A stretch of 64,000 nucleotides of DNA from Polaribacter pectinis. GTDB lineage: Bacteria > Bacteroidota > Bacteroidia > Flavobacteriales > Flavobacteriaceae. Positions within the stretch are counted from its first letter, which is position 1, and every line of letters begins with the position of its first letter. A program made the position numbers and the translations under genes. This document shows, piece after piece, positions 35,699 to 44,353 of the stretch. Below the pieces are notes generated by a model that worked only from the letters and a program-made list of their open reading frames with translations, was not told the origin of the DNA and ran no database searches. The stretch lies in contig NZ_CP060695.1 of NCBI RefSeq assembly GCF_014352875.1, positions 2,759,501-2,823,500 of the forward strand, given 5' to 3'.

Positions 35699-37393
35699 TT
35701 ATTTTTTATAAATTTCTTCACCATCAAAAACAGTTAAAACTACTTTTGTTTGGTTAATTTGATTTGCTGAAATTGTAAAAATATCTTTATCTAAAACTAC
35801 AAAATCTGCCAATTTTCCTTCTTTTAAAGAACCAACTTTATCTTCTTGTCTCATTACATAAGCGCCATTTAAAGTGTAGGCTTTTATTGCTTCTTCCAAA
35901 GAAATATTTTGCGGTACTCTTGTTACTGCATTTTGGATTCCTACAAACGGATTTAAAGAACTCACATTCCAGTCGCTACTTAATGTAATTCGTGCGCTAG
36001 CATCTTTTAGCGATTTTATTGGCACTTGATTGTCTGCCAAATCGCTTCCTAATAAATGATCATTATCATGCCAATATTGTGGTTGTGTAAATTCGCCACC
36101 AACTTGTGCATCTGCAGTTACATTTAAGGTTTTAAAACGATTTAAATCTGCAGAAGTAACCATTTCTACGTGCGTTAATCTGTGTCTTCCTTTGGTTGTT
36201 CCACTTTGTTGAATTGCATTTAAAGCTTCTGTTACGCCACGATTTCCTATTGCGTGAATATGAAAATCGAAACCTACAGCTTCTAATTCTTTAATGTATT
36301 TTGCAGTTCTACTTTCTGTAAAATAATTTAATCCATTATTGGTTGGTTGATTAAAAAAATCTTCCTTATAATCTGTATGTAAAGCTGCAGTTGTGTTGTG
36401 TGTAATTCCATCAGCATATAATTTTATCTGATTTATTTTTAGCAAACTGTTTTCATCATTAGAAAATAAACTTTTTAAAGTAGCAATTTGTGTATCATCA
36501 TTTTCTGTTGGATAAGCCCACAAACCTAAATTGAATCTTGCAGTTAATTCGTTATCATCTGCCAATTTTTTCCACGTTTTGTGTTGGTCTCTTTTCCAAT
36601 AAGTTCTTGCATCTGAAACTGAAGTAATTCCGTATTTTGCTAATTCTGGTAAGACATATTCTACCATTCCTTTGTATTCTCCATCTGCATCATTCAAAGC
36701 AGAAACTGCTTGTTGAAAAACAACATCACCAGCATTATCTACCAAAATTCCTTGTAAAACTCCTTTTTCTTTCACAATAATTCCTCCTTGTGGATTTGGT
36801 GTTGAAGCTGTAATTCCTGCTAATTCTAAACCTTTAGAATTTATCCACATAGAATGAGACGTTTGTTCCATAATAATTACGGGTCTATCTAAAACTGCTT
36901 CATCAATAATTTCTAACGGATTTCTGTTTGCGTTAAAAAGAGTGTTTATAGAATGTCCAAAACCAATAATCCATTCTACATTTGGGTTGTCAGTTGCAGC
37001 TTTTTTAATTGCTGAAATATAATTTTCTGGATCTGTTTCATCTTCATTTAAAGTAAAAACTGTTGTTGTAGAACCCACTTCCATAGGATGCATGTGTACA
37101 TCATGAAAACCTGGTAAAACAACTTTTCCTTTTAAATCTATTCTAGTTGCATTCTCGTCCGTATTTTTTTCAGCTTCAGCATTAGAACCTACAAAAAGGA
37201 TTTCATTTTCATCAATTAAAATGGCTTCTGCCCAAGGATTTGTAGCATCTGCAGTAAAAATTTTAGCATTAAAATATAATTTTTGTGTGCTTGTTTCTAT
37301 GGTATCTGTTTTACTAATTCCGTTTTCTTTAGAACAAGATTTTGAAGCAAAAACAACACTAAATAGTATAATTAAAAATTTCATTTTTCTCAT
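35699..37393 (-). CDS. YtcJ-like metal-dependent amidohydrolase, lipoprotein
   Basis: A 564-residue exported hydrolase of the amidohydrolase superfamily. The lipoprotein signal ends FASKSC (start at 37393, or the ATG three codons on). Metal-site motifs are GFHDVHMHP (about 97-105), DGITHNTTAAL, DFHIHAIGNRGV, RHRLTHVEMV and SSDWNVSSLNPF, the order found in YtcJ/N-substituted formamide deformylase relatives. It is probably an outer-membrane-anchored periplasmic enzyme removing amide or ester groups. Substrate unknown. It overlaps no neighbour and is followed at once by a GNAT gene. Confidence 0.88.
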   Translation of the reverse strand: MRKMKFLIILFSVVFASKSCSKENGISKTDTIETSTQKLYFNAKIFTADATNPWAEAILIDENEILFVGSNAEAEKNTDENATRIDLKGKVVLPGFHDVHMHPMEVGSTTTVFTLNEDETDPENYISAIKKAATDNPNVEWIIGFGHSINTLFNANRNPLEIIDEAVLDRPVIIMEQTSHSMWINSKGLELAGITASTPNPQGGIIVKEKGVLQGILVDNAGDVVFQQAVSALNDADGEYKGMVEYVLPELAKYGITSVSDARTYWKRDQHKTWKKLADDNELTARFNLGLWAYPTENDDTQIATLKSLFSNDENSLLKINQIKLYADGITHNTTAALHTDYKEDFFNQPTNNGLNYFTESRTAKYIKELEAVGFDFHIHAIGNRGVTEALNAIQQSGTTKGRHRLTHVEMVTSADLNRFKTLNVTADAQVGGEFTQPQYWHDNDHLLGSDLADNQVPIKSLKDASARITLSSDWNVSSLNPFVGIQNAVTRVPQNISLEEAIKAYTLNGAYVMRQEDKVGSLKEGKLADFVVLDKDIFTISANQINQTKVVLTVFDGEEIYKK

Positions 37394-37424
37394 TTTCTTT
37401 TAAATTGATTGAATATAAAGGTAT

Positions 37425-37462
37425 AAAAAAACTGCCATAGATTGATTACTTCTATGGCAGTT
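37425..37462 (-). terminator. Terminator of recA
   Basis: AACTGCCATAGA (37430-37441) pairs perfectly with TCTATGGCAGTT (37451-37462), 9-base loop, followed by a T run on the minus strand. It lies 28 bases after the recA stop. Confidence 0.85.
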
Positions 37463-37489
37463 AATAATAATAGTTAGAACTTTTAATAC

Positions 37490-38497
37490 TTATTCTTGAT
37501 TTTCAATAGCTAATTTTATTTTTCCTTCTAACTCTTCTGCTAAATCTGGGTTGTCTTTAATTAACCCTTTTACAGCATCTCTTCCCTGGCCAAGTTTTGT
37601 TTCACCATAACTAAACCAAGAACCACTTTTCTTTACAATACCTAATTCTACACCAATATCTAAAATCTCTCCAACTTTAGAAATTCCTTGTCCATACATA
37701 ATATCGAATTCTGCAATTTGGAAAGGTGGTGCTACTTTATTTTTTACAACTTTAACTTTGGTACTGTTTCCAATAACTTTGTCTCCGTCTTTAATTTGTG
37801 TTCTTCTTCTAATATCTAATCTTACTGAAGCATAAAATTTTAATGCGTTTCCACCAGTTGTTGTTTCTGGGTTTCCAAACATTACACCAATTTTTTCACG
37901 TAATTGGTTAATAAAAATAACAGTACATTTTGTTTTAGAAATTGTTCCTGTTAATTTACGTAATGCTTGAGACATTAAACGTGCATGCAGACCCATTTTA
38001 GAATCTCCCATTTCACCTTCAATTTCACTTTTTGGAGTTAATGCTGCAACAGAATCAATAACAACAATATCAATTGCGCCAGAACGAATTAAGTTTTCGG
38101 CAATTTCTAATGCTTGCTCACCATGATCTGGTTGAGAAATAATTAAATTATCTATATCTACTCCTAAATTTTCTGCGTAAAATTTATCGAATGCGTGTTC
38201 TGCATCAATAAATGCTGCAATTCCACCAGCTTTTTGTGCCTCTGCAATTGCGTGTAACGTTAAAGTTGTTTTACCAGAAGATTCTGGTCCGTAAATTTCA
38301 ATAACTCTACCTCTTGGATAACCACCTACGCCTAAAGCTAAATCTAATCCTAAAGAACCAGATGAAATTGCATCTATATCTTCTGTAACTACATCTCCTA
38401 ATTTCATTACAGAACCTTTTCCATAAGTCTTATCTAACTTATCTAGAGTTAGTTGAAGTGCTTTAAGTTTTGCTGCTTTTTCTTTATCTGCTGCCAT
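37490..38497 (-). CDS. recA: Recombinase A
   Basis: The strand-exchange ATPase of homologous recombination and SOS induction. The 335 residues contain Walker [14 protein letters not shown], the Walker B-like [12 protein letters not shown], loop 1/L2 [24 protein letters not shown] and [38 protein letters not shown] start it at the ATG at 38497 ([11 protein letters not shown]); a longer frame from 38548 adds a Cys-containing stretch not seen in RecA. No LexA-type operator is apparent. Confidence 0.97.
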   Translation of the reverse strand: MAADKEKAAKLKALQLTLDKLDKTYGKGSVMKLGDVVTEDIDAISSGSLGLDLALGVGGYPRGRVIEIYGPESSGKTTLTLHAIAEAQKAGGIAAFIDAEHAFDKFYAENLGVDIDNLIISQPDHGEQALEIAENLIRSGAIDIVVIDSVAALTPKSEIEGEMGDSKMGLHARLMSQALRKLTGTISKTKCTVIFINQLREKIGVMFGNPETTTGGNALKFYASVRLDIRRRTQIKDGDKVIGNSTKVKVVKNKVAPPFQIAEFDIMYGQGISKVGEILDIGVELGIVKKSGSWFSYGETKLGQGRDAVKGLIKDNPDLAEELEGKIKLAIENQE

Positions 38498-38605
38498 AAA
38501 TGTTGCTAATTTTATTTTTGAATAAGTGCCACAAGTTACAAAAAACAACTTTCAATTTCCTAATAATTACTATTGATTTTTGTACTATTGTTTCATCAAA
38601 AATAA

Positions 38606-39400
38606 ATGATGAAAGATTTTATTAAATTAAAAGATAAAAATAATATTGTAACCATTGAAAAAGGGGAATTAATCTCTTTTAAAGTTGATGGTTCTGAATA
38701 TATTCACCAAAAAGGAAGCAAAGGTTGGCGAAAATCGGATGACGAAATGTTTCCTATAATTGGCCCTGTTTCTAAAAATAATTTTAGAGTGCATACTAAA
38801 AAAGGAGATGCCATTCAAGACCAACATGGTTTGTTACGTGAAATGGATTATGTTTTAATTTCTTCGGATGAAAAGACTGCTAAATTCAGTAAAAAGTATG
38901 TAAAAAACACGAAGTTAATCAACAGTAAATATCCTGAAAAATCTACTGAAGGAAAATTATTTTGGCCTTTCGATTTTGCGTTTGAAAAGCATTTTTCTTT
39001 AGAAAATAATACACTGAAAATAGATTTTATAATTACTGCTGAAGCTGGAATGCCTTTTATGTTGGGTTATCATCCTGCTTTTTTATTATCGAATTCTGGC
39101 ACTGATACTTTGGTTGCAAATGGTAAAAAAATTACTTTAAAAGAAATTTACGAAGTTGGACACAATGCTTTTCCTGTTTTAAATATTGATAAAATAATTT
39201 TAGAAAATTCGGATAGAAATCATTTAGAGATTTCAACAACAAACTTTAATAATTTTATGTTGTGGACAGAAGTTGATAATATGTTATGTATTGAGCCAAT
39301 ATCGCAATACACTTCTTATACAGATGAAAAATTTTCTGAAGAAAATATGCGTATTTCTTCTGGAAAAGAGGAGTTTTCTATAACTATTAAAGTATTATAA
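38606..39400 (+). CDS. Aldose 1-epimerase-family (mutarotase-like) protein
   Basis: A 264-residue beta-sandwich of the GalM-like group. IVTIEKGELISFKVDGSEYIHQKGSKGWRKSDDEMFPIIGPV and DQHGLLREMDYVL are the conserved N-terminal blocks; MPFMLGYHPAFLL supplies a conserved His and LCIEPISQYTSYTD the acid. The family anomerises hexoses or hexose 6-phosphates. No sugar genes are adjacent; it is followed by the pseudouridine synthase gene after one base. Confidence 0.82.
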   Translation: MMKDFIKLKDKNNIVTIEKGELISFKVDGSEYIHQKGSKGWRKSDDEMFPIIGPVSKNNFRVHTKKGDAIQDQHGLLREMDYVLISSDEKTAKFSKKYVKNTKLINSKYPEKSTEGKLFWPFDFAFEKHFSLENNTLKIDFIITAEAGMPFMLGYHPAFLLSNSGTDTLVANGKKITLKEIYEVGHNAFPVLNIDKIILENSDRNHLEISTTNFNNFMLWTEVDNMLCIEPISQYTSYTDEKFSEENMRISSGKEEFSITIKVL

Positions 39401-39401
39401 A

Positions 39402-39971
39402 TTGATAAAAAAACACCGTCATTTTATAATTCATAAACCTTGGGGAATGATTTCTCAATTTGTAAATCCTGCAAAAAGGAAGAAAAAATTATTGGGAGAT
39501 TTACACGATTTTCCTGAAGGAACCATGGCAATTGGCAGATTAGATGTACCGTCTGAGGGCTTATTGCTATTAACAACAGATGGTAAAGTTTCCGCAGAAA
39601 TTAGATCTAATAAATACGAAAAAGAATATTATGTTCAGGTTGATGGACAAATAAACCAAGAAGCTATAGAACAATTAAAAACAGGTGTAGAAATTGGTTT
39701 TAATGGAAAAAAATATCTCACAAAACCTGGAAAAGCATCTATAATTGAAGATCCTAAATTTCCTTTAAGAAGTCAGAAAATTAGAGACGAAAGACATGGT
39801 CCAACAAGTTGGATTTCTATAATTATTAGGGAAGGAAAATTTAGACAAGTTAGAAAAATGACTGCTGCTGTTGGTTTGCCAACTTTACGTTTAATTCGCG
39901 TTAGAATTGGCGAAATTGAATTGAAGAATTTAGAAGTTGGTGGAGTTATTGAGGTAGATAGTTTTTCCTAA
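39402..39971 (+). CDS. rRNA pseudouridine synthase (RsuA/RluE family)
   Basis: This 189-residue catalytic-domain-only enzyme isomerises a uridine in rRNA. GTMAIGRLDVPSEGLLLLTTDG holds the catalytic Asp in GRLD; KPWGMISQF, KEYYVQVDG and EGKFRQVRKMTAAVGLPTLRLIRVRIG are the other family blocks. The N-terminal S4 domain is absent, as in RluE. Initiation appears to be at a TTG (39402) one base after the epimerase stop; the first in-frame ATG would delete conserved residues. Confidence 0.85.
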   Translation: MIKKHRHFIIHKPWGMISQFVNPAKRKKKLLGDLHDFPEGTMAIGRLDVPSEGLLLLTTDGKVSAEIRSNKYEKEYYVQVDGQINQEAIEQLKTGVEIGFNGKKYLTKPGKASIIEDPKFPLRSQKIRDERHGPTSWISIIIREGKFRQVRKMTAAVGLPTLRLIRVRIGEIELKNLEVGGVIEVDSFS

Positions 39972-40015
39972 CATTTATCATAATTTATTAAAGAAGATAG
40001 TTTTAATTTTGTCTT

Positions 40016-40126
40016 ATGGGCAATTCTAATACAACTTTATATATTGTAGCTGGTGTAATTATTTTTCACTTTTTAGTTGGTTTTGGGTATTTAATATACA
40101 AAATGACTAAAAAGAGAGAGGAATAA
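40016..40126 (+). CDS. Tiny single-helix membrane protein
   Basis: A 36-residue frame, MGNSNTTLYIVAG, then a hydrophobic helix to about residue 28 and a basic tail KMTKKREE. TAATTTTG at 40004-40011 resembles a minus-7 element but is so close that the message would be nearly leaderless. The amino-acid pattern (short polar start, one helix, positive inside tail) is typical of real flavobacterial micro-proteins. Confidence 0.5.
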   Translation: MGNSNTTLYIVAGVIIFHFLVGFGYLIYKMTKKREE

Positions 40127-40141
40127 ATATTTCTCTCTCTT
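40112..40141. terminator. Convergent hairpin after the micro-protein
   Basis: AAGAGAGAG (40112-40120) pairs with CTCTCTCTT (40133-40141). It overlaps the end of the 36-residue gene and precedes an A run, so it may serve mainly the opposing PorT-like gene. Confidence 0.45.
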
Positions 40142-40148
40142 AAAGTGT

Positions 40149-40736
40149 CTAAAATTCAAAACCTAAATAAATTTGCCAAACTTCATTTTTTGGCTTGTCT
40201 TCATCATAAATATCATTTTGACCAATATGGTATCTTACACCTAGACTTACGCCATTATCACTTTTAAAACCCGTACCAATATTAATTCCCCAGTCGAAAT
40301 TATTGGGTTCAAATTCTTGTGATGTATCATACAAAACAAAACCTGCATCAAAGGTTTCTTTATGTGAAATAGAAAAACCTATTTGTGGTCCTACTTCCAT
40401 AAAAAAGTTTTTAAAAGGATAGGCTTTTAACATTAAAGGAATGTTTATATAATCTAACTTTTGAGTATATGTTCCACTATCATCAAGTATTTTATAACCT
40501 TGTTGAGAATAGGTAATTTCTGGTTGAATTGAAAATATTTTTCCAATATAAGATTCTCCATAAACACCTATATGAAATCCGTGTAATTTTGCAGTTTCTG
40601 AATTTCCATCGAAATTTACTGAAGATAAATTATAACCTCCTTTTATACCTGCTGTTGCTCTCTTATTACTTTCTTGAGCGCTTAATGATATAATACTTGC
40701 AATCATAAACGCAACTGTTATATATATTGTTTTCAT
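40149..40736 (-). CDS. PorT-family outer-membrane beta-barrel protein
   Basis: A 195-residue protein with signal peptide (1-20, SLSAQ) and an eight-strand-type barrel. The repeated pattern of alternating hydrophobics with aromatic girdles runs from TAGIKGGYNLSSVNF (about 28-42) to the C-terminal EVWQIYLGFEF, ending in Phe as expected for BAM substrates. It belongs to the OMP_b-brl_2/PorT-like group; true PorT of T9SS is larger, so a direct secretion role is not implied. It is 18 bases after the metalloprotease gene and likely co-transcribed. Confidence 0.8.
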   Translation of the reverse strand: MKTIYITVAFMIASIISLSAQESNKRATAGIKGGYNLSSVNFDGNSETAKLHGFHIGVYGESYIGKIFSIQPEITYSQQGYKILDDSGTYTQKLDYINIPLMLKAYPFKNFFMEVGPQIGFSISHKETFDAGFVLYDTSQEFEPNNFDWGINIGTGFKSDNGVSLGVRYHIGQNDIYDEDKPKNEVWQIYLGFEF

Positions 40737-40754
40737 TTTTTGTTGATTTTAAAA

Positions 40755-41534
40755 TTATTTACCGCCATTTGCTTTTAAATCTGCCAAACACTGTGCGTCT
40801 AAAGTTGGCACTTGTCCTCCAGAAATCATACTACCAATTCCTTGACTGGTTTCTGCTGCCCAATACATTAAACAGTCTTCTTCAATACAATGTTTTGGAT
40901 GGTCTGAATCTTCATGATCGCTTTGTAAATTGCTTCCTAAATTTGTTAAACCTAAGATATGCCCGAATTCGTGATTGATTACTGAAGATTCTAACAAACT
41001 TCTTTCTGGTTCAAAAGTACTATCACTTAATCCTTGTATTGTTTCTTCATAAATAACAAAAGAAGTGTTCCAATAAGCAGAACCTAAAATAGAACCTTGG
41101 TTATTGTCTCTAGAAGATTTTCCGTTAATAAACAATACCCAAACTGCAATTGTTTCGTTAGAATTGTATTTGGTTCTATGTTCTTTTTCTATATCTACAA
41201 CTTCATCTAAAGTATACACCGTTTTTCCTGTAGTTGGAATTACTTTTGTTACAAACTCCACTCCATTTGGCTTGTTAGTTCTATTCTGTATAAAGTTTTT
41301 AAAATTATTTAAAGCTGTTTCTGTGGGTTTAAAACCTTCTACATAAGCAATTTCTACAATCATTTTTTTAAAAGTATCTGCAGAAAGTAAATCATTTGCA
41401 GAAGAACCCGTTGTTTGTCGGTTTAATACAACATTTGTGCTTCCGTTATTTTCTTCATCTATATTTTCTGTTTCTGATGTACAAGAGAAAATAATACAAC
41501 AAATAAAAACGGTTTTTAAAAAAATATTTTTCAT
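40755..41534 (-). CDS. Lipid-anchored zinc metalloprotease of the metzincin-like type
   Basis: A 259-residue lipoprotein (lipid Cys18 in IIFSC). The protease domain has His188, Glu189 and His192 in NHEFGHILGLTNLG. The position of the third metzincin His is Asn198; His207 in SDHEDSDH, ten residues later, is the likely substitute ligand. Cys216 and Cys221 flank the end, with CLMYW giving the Met-turn (Met223). Proteins with this long-loop arrangement occur in Bacteroidota as membrane metalloproteases. Processing or surface shaving is possible; substrates are unknown. Confidence 0.82.
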   Translation of the reverse strand: MKNIFLKTVFICCIIFSCTSETENIDEENNGSTNVVLNRQTTGSSANDLLSADTFKKMIVEIAYVEGFKPTETALNNFKNFIQNRTNKPNGVEFVTKVIPTTGKTVYTLDEVVDIEKEHRTKYNSNETIAVWVLFINGKSSRDNNQGSILGSAYWNTSFVIYEETIQGLSDSTFEPERSLLESSVINHEFGHILGLTNLGSNLQSDHEDSDHPKHCIEEDCLMYWAAETSQGIGSMISGGQVPTLDAQCLADLKANGGK

Positions 41535-41597
41535 GTAACTTTATTTTAAAACTTTACAACTGCTACAAAATAATGCAACAGTTGTAAAGAACATTCT

Positions 41598-41620
41598 ACT
41601 AACTAACTAACTAACTAACT
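41598..41620. repeat. Tetranucleotide repeat (AACT)n
   Basis: ACT followed by five perfect AACT units (41601-41620). It lies between the repeat lipoprotein (its 3' side) and the metalloprotease, 64-86 bases upstream of the metalloprotease ATG. Confidence 0.8.
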
Positions 41621-41645
41621 ATCCTTTAGAGGCAATATGATATTT

Positions 41646-42698
41646 TTAAATCTTCTTAAAAGTTAAGGTTACAGATGCATCTGTTTTACTATGTAAACTA
41701 ATTAAAGTGTTACTATAAGTACTTACTACCCAATCATTACCTAAAGCACTAACTGCTGTATTACTTGCAAATGTTGTGTTTAAGAATACTTCAGTTTCCG
41801 AACTTACTGCATACGTTCCTTCGATTTCTCCTGTTGTAGTATTTACAGTGTCTTTTGCAATTAATTTTAAATCGTTTGTAAATTCTATTGTATAATTTAC
41901 ATAATCGTTTGCTGTGTTAACTCCTGCAACAATGTAACTATCTACAGTAAATTTTGCTCCGCTTAAAATTGCTTCTACTTCTACAGCTGTTTCAGCTGCT
42001 TCATCTTTTTCGTCTTCAAATTGTACACATTCAGAAATTGAATCTGTAAATTCTGCATCGCTTTTAATTTGTACTTCTGTACCATTACTTAAAGTTGCAT
42101 TTATTGGATAATTAACTGCAAACAACTCATCACTTTGTAAATCTGTCATAAAAGTATATAATTGCTTTTCAGATTGTACAACAACACTTCCTGTTTGTTC
42201 TAGAGTTATATCGTATGTTAACATTGTTATAGGAAAATTGATATCTACACAAGAGATTGCATCTTTTCCTTGTGCTTCTGCACTTTCACATTCTTGTTTT
42301 AGAGCATCTAGTTCAGATTGATTATTTACTTTAACTTCAGTATAACTACTTGTTTTTACATTAATAGGAAAACTAAAAGATACTGAATCATTATCATCAT
42401 TAAATTCTCCCATAATATCTAAAACTGCAGAGAAATCTAATTTACTAATTAAGGTAATTTCTTGTCCATTTACTGTTGCAGTTAATGGAAATAGTAATTC
42501 TGTACAAGCGTTACCGTCTAAAAAATCATCATCAGAACCATCATTCATAGCTGCTCTTTCATAATTAGATGCAGTTGGCGATGTAGATGAATTTGCGTTT
42601 GGGTTTGTACCTGTTTGGATATTTTCTTCTGATTGACAAGAAGTAAATCCTAATATTGCTGTAATTGCAATTGCTGTAAATAATTTTAATGTTTTCAT
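41646..42698 (-). CDS. Lipoprotein with duplicated Cys-bounded beta domain and lipocalin-like tail
   Basis: A 350-residue lipoprotein (MKTLKLFTAIAITAILGFTSCQ, lipid Cys21). After a linker rich in Asn and Ser, two homologous units run Cys65-Cys137 and Cys150-Cys224. Each contains two copies of an (F/Y)P(I/L) strand motif (FPLTATVNG, FPINVKTSS, FPITMLTYD, YPINATLSN), giving four repeats. The last 110 residues (EAILSGAKFTVDSY to VTLTFKKI) resemble the lipocalin-like domains of Bacteroidota lipoproteins. The gene is divergent from the ECF sigma operon and has the shared sequence element 40 bases upstream, so it is a likely regulon member. Function unknown. Confidence 0.75.
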   Translation of the reverse strand: MKTLKLFTAIAITAILGFTSCQSEENIQTGTNPNANSSTSPTASNYERAAMNDGSDDDFLDGNACTELLFPLTATVNGQEITLISKLDFSAVLDIMGEFNDDNDSVSFSFPINVKTSSYTEVKVNNQSELDALKQECESAEAQGKDAISCVDINFPITMLTYDITLEQTGSVVVQSEKQLYTFMTDLQSDELFAVNYPINATLSNGTEVQIKSDAEFTDSISECVQFEDEKDEAAETAVEVEAILSGAKFTVDSYIVAGVNTANDYVNYTIEFTNDLKLIAKDTVNTTTGEIEGTYAVSSETEVFLNTTFASNTAVSALGNDWVVSTYSNTLISLHSKTDASVTLTFKKI

Positions 42699-42737
42699 TT
42701 TTGTTGATTTTATAATTAATGTTATTTGTTTCTATAA

Positions 42738-42767
42738 GTAAAACAACTTTGTTTTATTTTACCCTAC
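42738..42767 (-). promoter_or_regulatory. Sigma-locus element, copy 1 (facing the lipoprotein gene)
   Basis: On the minus strand GTAGGGTAAA, 9 bases, then AGTTGTTTTAC. The core from GGGT to AGTTGT spans exactly 22 bases (42743-42764), identical in all three copies. It ends 39 bases before the lipoprotein ATG. It may be an ECF-type promoter. Confidence 0.55.
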
Positions 42768-42805
42768 TTTTATTTTCGAAAGACTAATTTTGCGCCCTTC
42801 TGTTA

Positions 42806-42840
42806 GTAAAACAACTAAACATTTATTTACCCTACCTTTG
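42806..42840 (+). promoter_or_regulatory. Sigma-locus element, copy 2, merging with a TACCTTTG minus-7 box
   Basis: Plus strand GTAAAACAACT, 9 bases, TTTACCCTAC, same internal spacing as copy 1 and 68 bases from it. The element runs into TACCTTTG (42833-42840), a consensus minus-7 box 40 bases before the sigma gene ATG, so binding here could also affect the housekeeping promoter. Confidence 0.55.
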
Positions 42841-42879
42841 TCATCAAAATTTTTTATTTTTATATTTTAAAACCCTTAT

Positions 42880-43389
42880 ATGGCTGATAAATCTCTTTGT
42901 AATGAAATTTATTTTAATGAGTTTTACACTTCTCACATTCAGTCTGCAAGTAATTTTGCTTACTATAAGAGTGGTGATAAAAATACATCTTTAGATTTAG
43001 CGCAAGAAGCTTTTATAAAAATATGGGAGAATTGTGCTAAAATAGATTTTGCCAAAGCAAAGTCTTACTTATTTACTGTTGTTAACAATCTTTTTTTGAA
43101 TAAAGTGAAACATGAAAAGGTTGTTTTTGAATATGCAAAAAGCAGTCCTTATTTAGATGTTAATAACCAAAGTCCAGAATATTTATTAGAGGAAGAAGAA
43201 TTTAAAGATAAGTTAAAAAGAGCAATTTCAGATTTAACAGAAGGTGAACGTGAGGTTTTCTTGATGAATAGAATTGATGGCAAAAAATACCGAGAAATTG
43301 CAGAAACTCTAGAAATTTCTCAAAAAGCAGTCGAAAAAAGAATGTCTGCAGCATTAAAAAAATTAAGATCTAAAATTGATGGCATTTAA
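42880..43389 (+). CDS. ECF sigma factor (FecI-like, sigma-70 family)
   Basis: A 169-residue group IV sigma factor. Region 2 covers about 8-75 (FYTSHIQSASNFAYYKSGDKNTSLDLAQEAFIKIWENC is region 2.1-2.4), and region 4 covers about 110-165 with the helix-turn-helix EREVFLMNRIDGKKYREIAETLEISQKAVEKRMSAALKKLR. It recruits RNA polymerase to a small set of promoters, normally under control of the FecR protein encoded next. The spaced element copies on both sides suggest autoregulation. Confidence 0.92.
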   Translation: MADKSLCNEIYFNEFYTSHIQSASNFAYYKSGDKNTSLDLAQEAFIKIWENCAKIDFAKAKSYLFTVVNNLFLNKVKHEKVVFEYAKSSPYLDVNNQSPEYLLEEEEFKDKLKRAISDLTEGEREVFLMNRIDGKKYREIAETLEISQKAVEKRMSAALKKLRSKIDGI

Positions 43390-43391
43390 AG

Positions 43392-43419
43392 GTAGGGTAA
43401 AACACTATTTAGTTGTTAC
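43392..43419 (+). promoter_or_regulatory. Sigma-locus element, copy 3 (facing fecR)
   Basis: GTAGGGTAAA (43392-43401), 9 bases, AGTTGTTAC (43411-43419), only 3 bases after the sigma stop and 19 bases before the FecR ATG. The same 22-base core spacing as the other copies. Orientation toward FecR matches copy 1 toward the lipoprotein. Confidence 0.55.
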
Positions 43420-43438
43420 ATATATATAGGAGTATAAA

Positions 43439-44353
43439 ATGAAAGACGAAAACAACATATTAAAATTACTAAACAGAGAAATCTCTGATGAGGAATTGGC
43501 ACGTCTAAAAGAAAGTAAAGACTTTACAACTTTAGAAAAAATTGCACATTATTCAGCACAAATAGAAACACCTAAAGTAGATGTAGAAAAAAGTCTTGCA
43601 GCATTAAAATTAAAAACAGAAAGTACTTCTAAAAAAGGGAAAGTTGTTCAATTTAACTTTAAGAAATTGTATAAATATGCAGCAGCAGTTGTTGTTTTAT
43701 TAACAACTTCTTATTTCTTTCTTTTTAATAATGAAGCTAATTTTAACACCAATTACGCTCAAACAAAAACCTTTAATTTACCAGATAATTCTGAAGTTGT
43801 TTTAAATGCAAATTCAGAAATAACATATTCTAAAAAAGACTGGGAAGAAAGTAGAAATTTAGATCTAAATGGAGAAGCTTTTTTTAAAGTACAAAAAGGA
43901 AAAAAGTTTACAGTAAATACAGAAATAGGAGAAGTAACCGTTCTTGGAACAGAATTTAACGTAAAAGAAAGAGAAAATTATTTTGAAGTAAAAACTTACG
44001 AAGGTTTAGTAAGTGTTTCTTATAAAGACACGCTTGTAAAACTGCCAAGAGGAACCATTTTTAAAGTAGTAAATGGTAAAATAGATACCACAAATACGTT
44101 TGATATAAATGAAAAATCTTGGTTACAAAATGAATCTAATTTTAAAAGCACACAATTACGTTTTATTTTAGAAGAAATAGAACATCAATTTGGTTATAAA
44201 ATAGAAACAAAAGACGTTGATTTAGACGTTTTATATTCTGGTGGATTTACACATACAGATATAAATATAGCGTTGCAATCTGTAACAATTCCTTTACAAT
44301 TATCGTATAAAATTGAAGATAAAACAATTACTATCTTTAATTATGATAAATAA
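43439..44353 (+). CDS. FecR-family anti-sigma/transmembrane signal transducer
   Basis: A 304-residue inner-membrane protein. The cytoplasmic N-terminus (1-75) should hold the ECF sigma factor; one helix spans about 79-97 (KYAAAVVVLLTTSYFFLF). The periplasmic FecR domain follows: FNLPDNSEVVLNANSEITYSKKDWEESRNLDLNGEAFFKVQKGKKFTVNTEIGEVTVLGTEFNVK, then a C-terminal domain (LRFILEEIEHQFGYKIE) similar to the STN domain that contacts the receptor. The gene overlaps the receptor gene by 11 bases. Confidence 0.92.
   Translation: MKDENNILKLLNREISDEELARLKESKDFTTLEKIAHYSAQIETPKVDVEKSLAALKLKTESTSKKGKVVQFNFKKLYKYAAAVVVLLTTSYFFLFNNEANFNTNYAQTKTFNLPDNSEVVLNANSEITYSKKDWEESRNLDLNGEAFFKVQKGKKFTVNTEIGEVTVLGTEFNVKERENYFEVKTYEGLVSVSYKDTLVKLPRGTIFKVVNGKIDTTNTFDINEKSWLQNESNFKSTQLRFILEEIEHQFGYKIETKDVDLDVLYSGGFTHTDINIALQSVTIPLQLSYKIEDKTITIFNYDK

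Noticed and set aside
41598..41620. (AACT)n tract as a CRISPR or attachment repeat
   Set aside because: A simple 4-base microsatellite with no spacers, flanking repeats or integrase.
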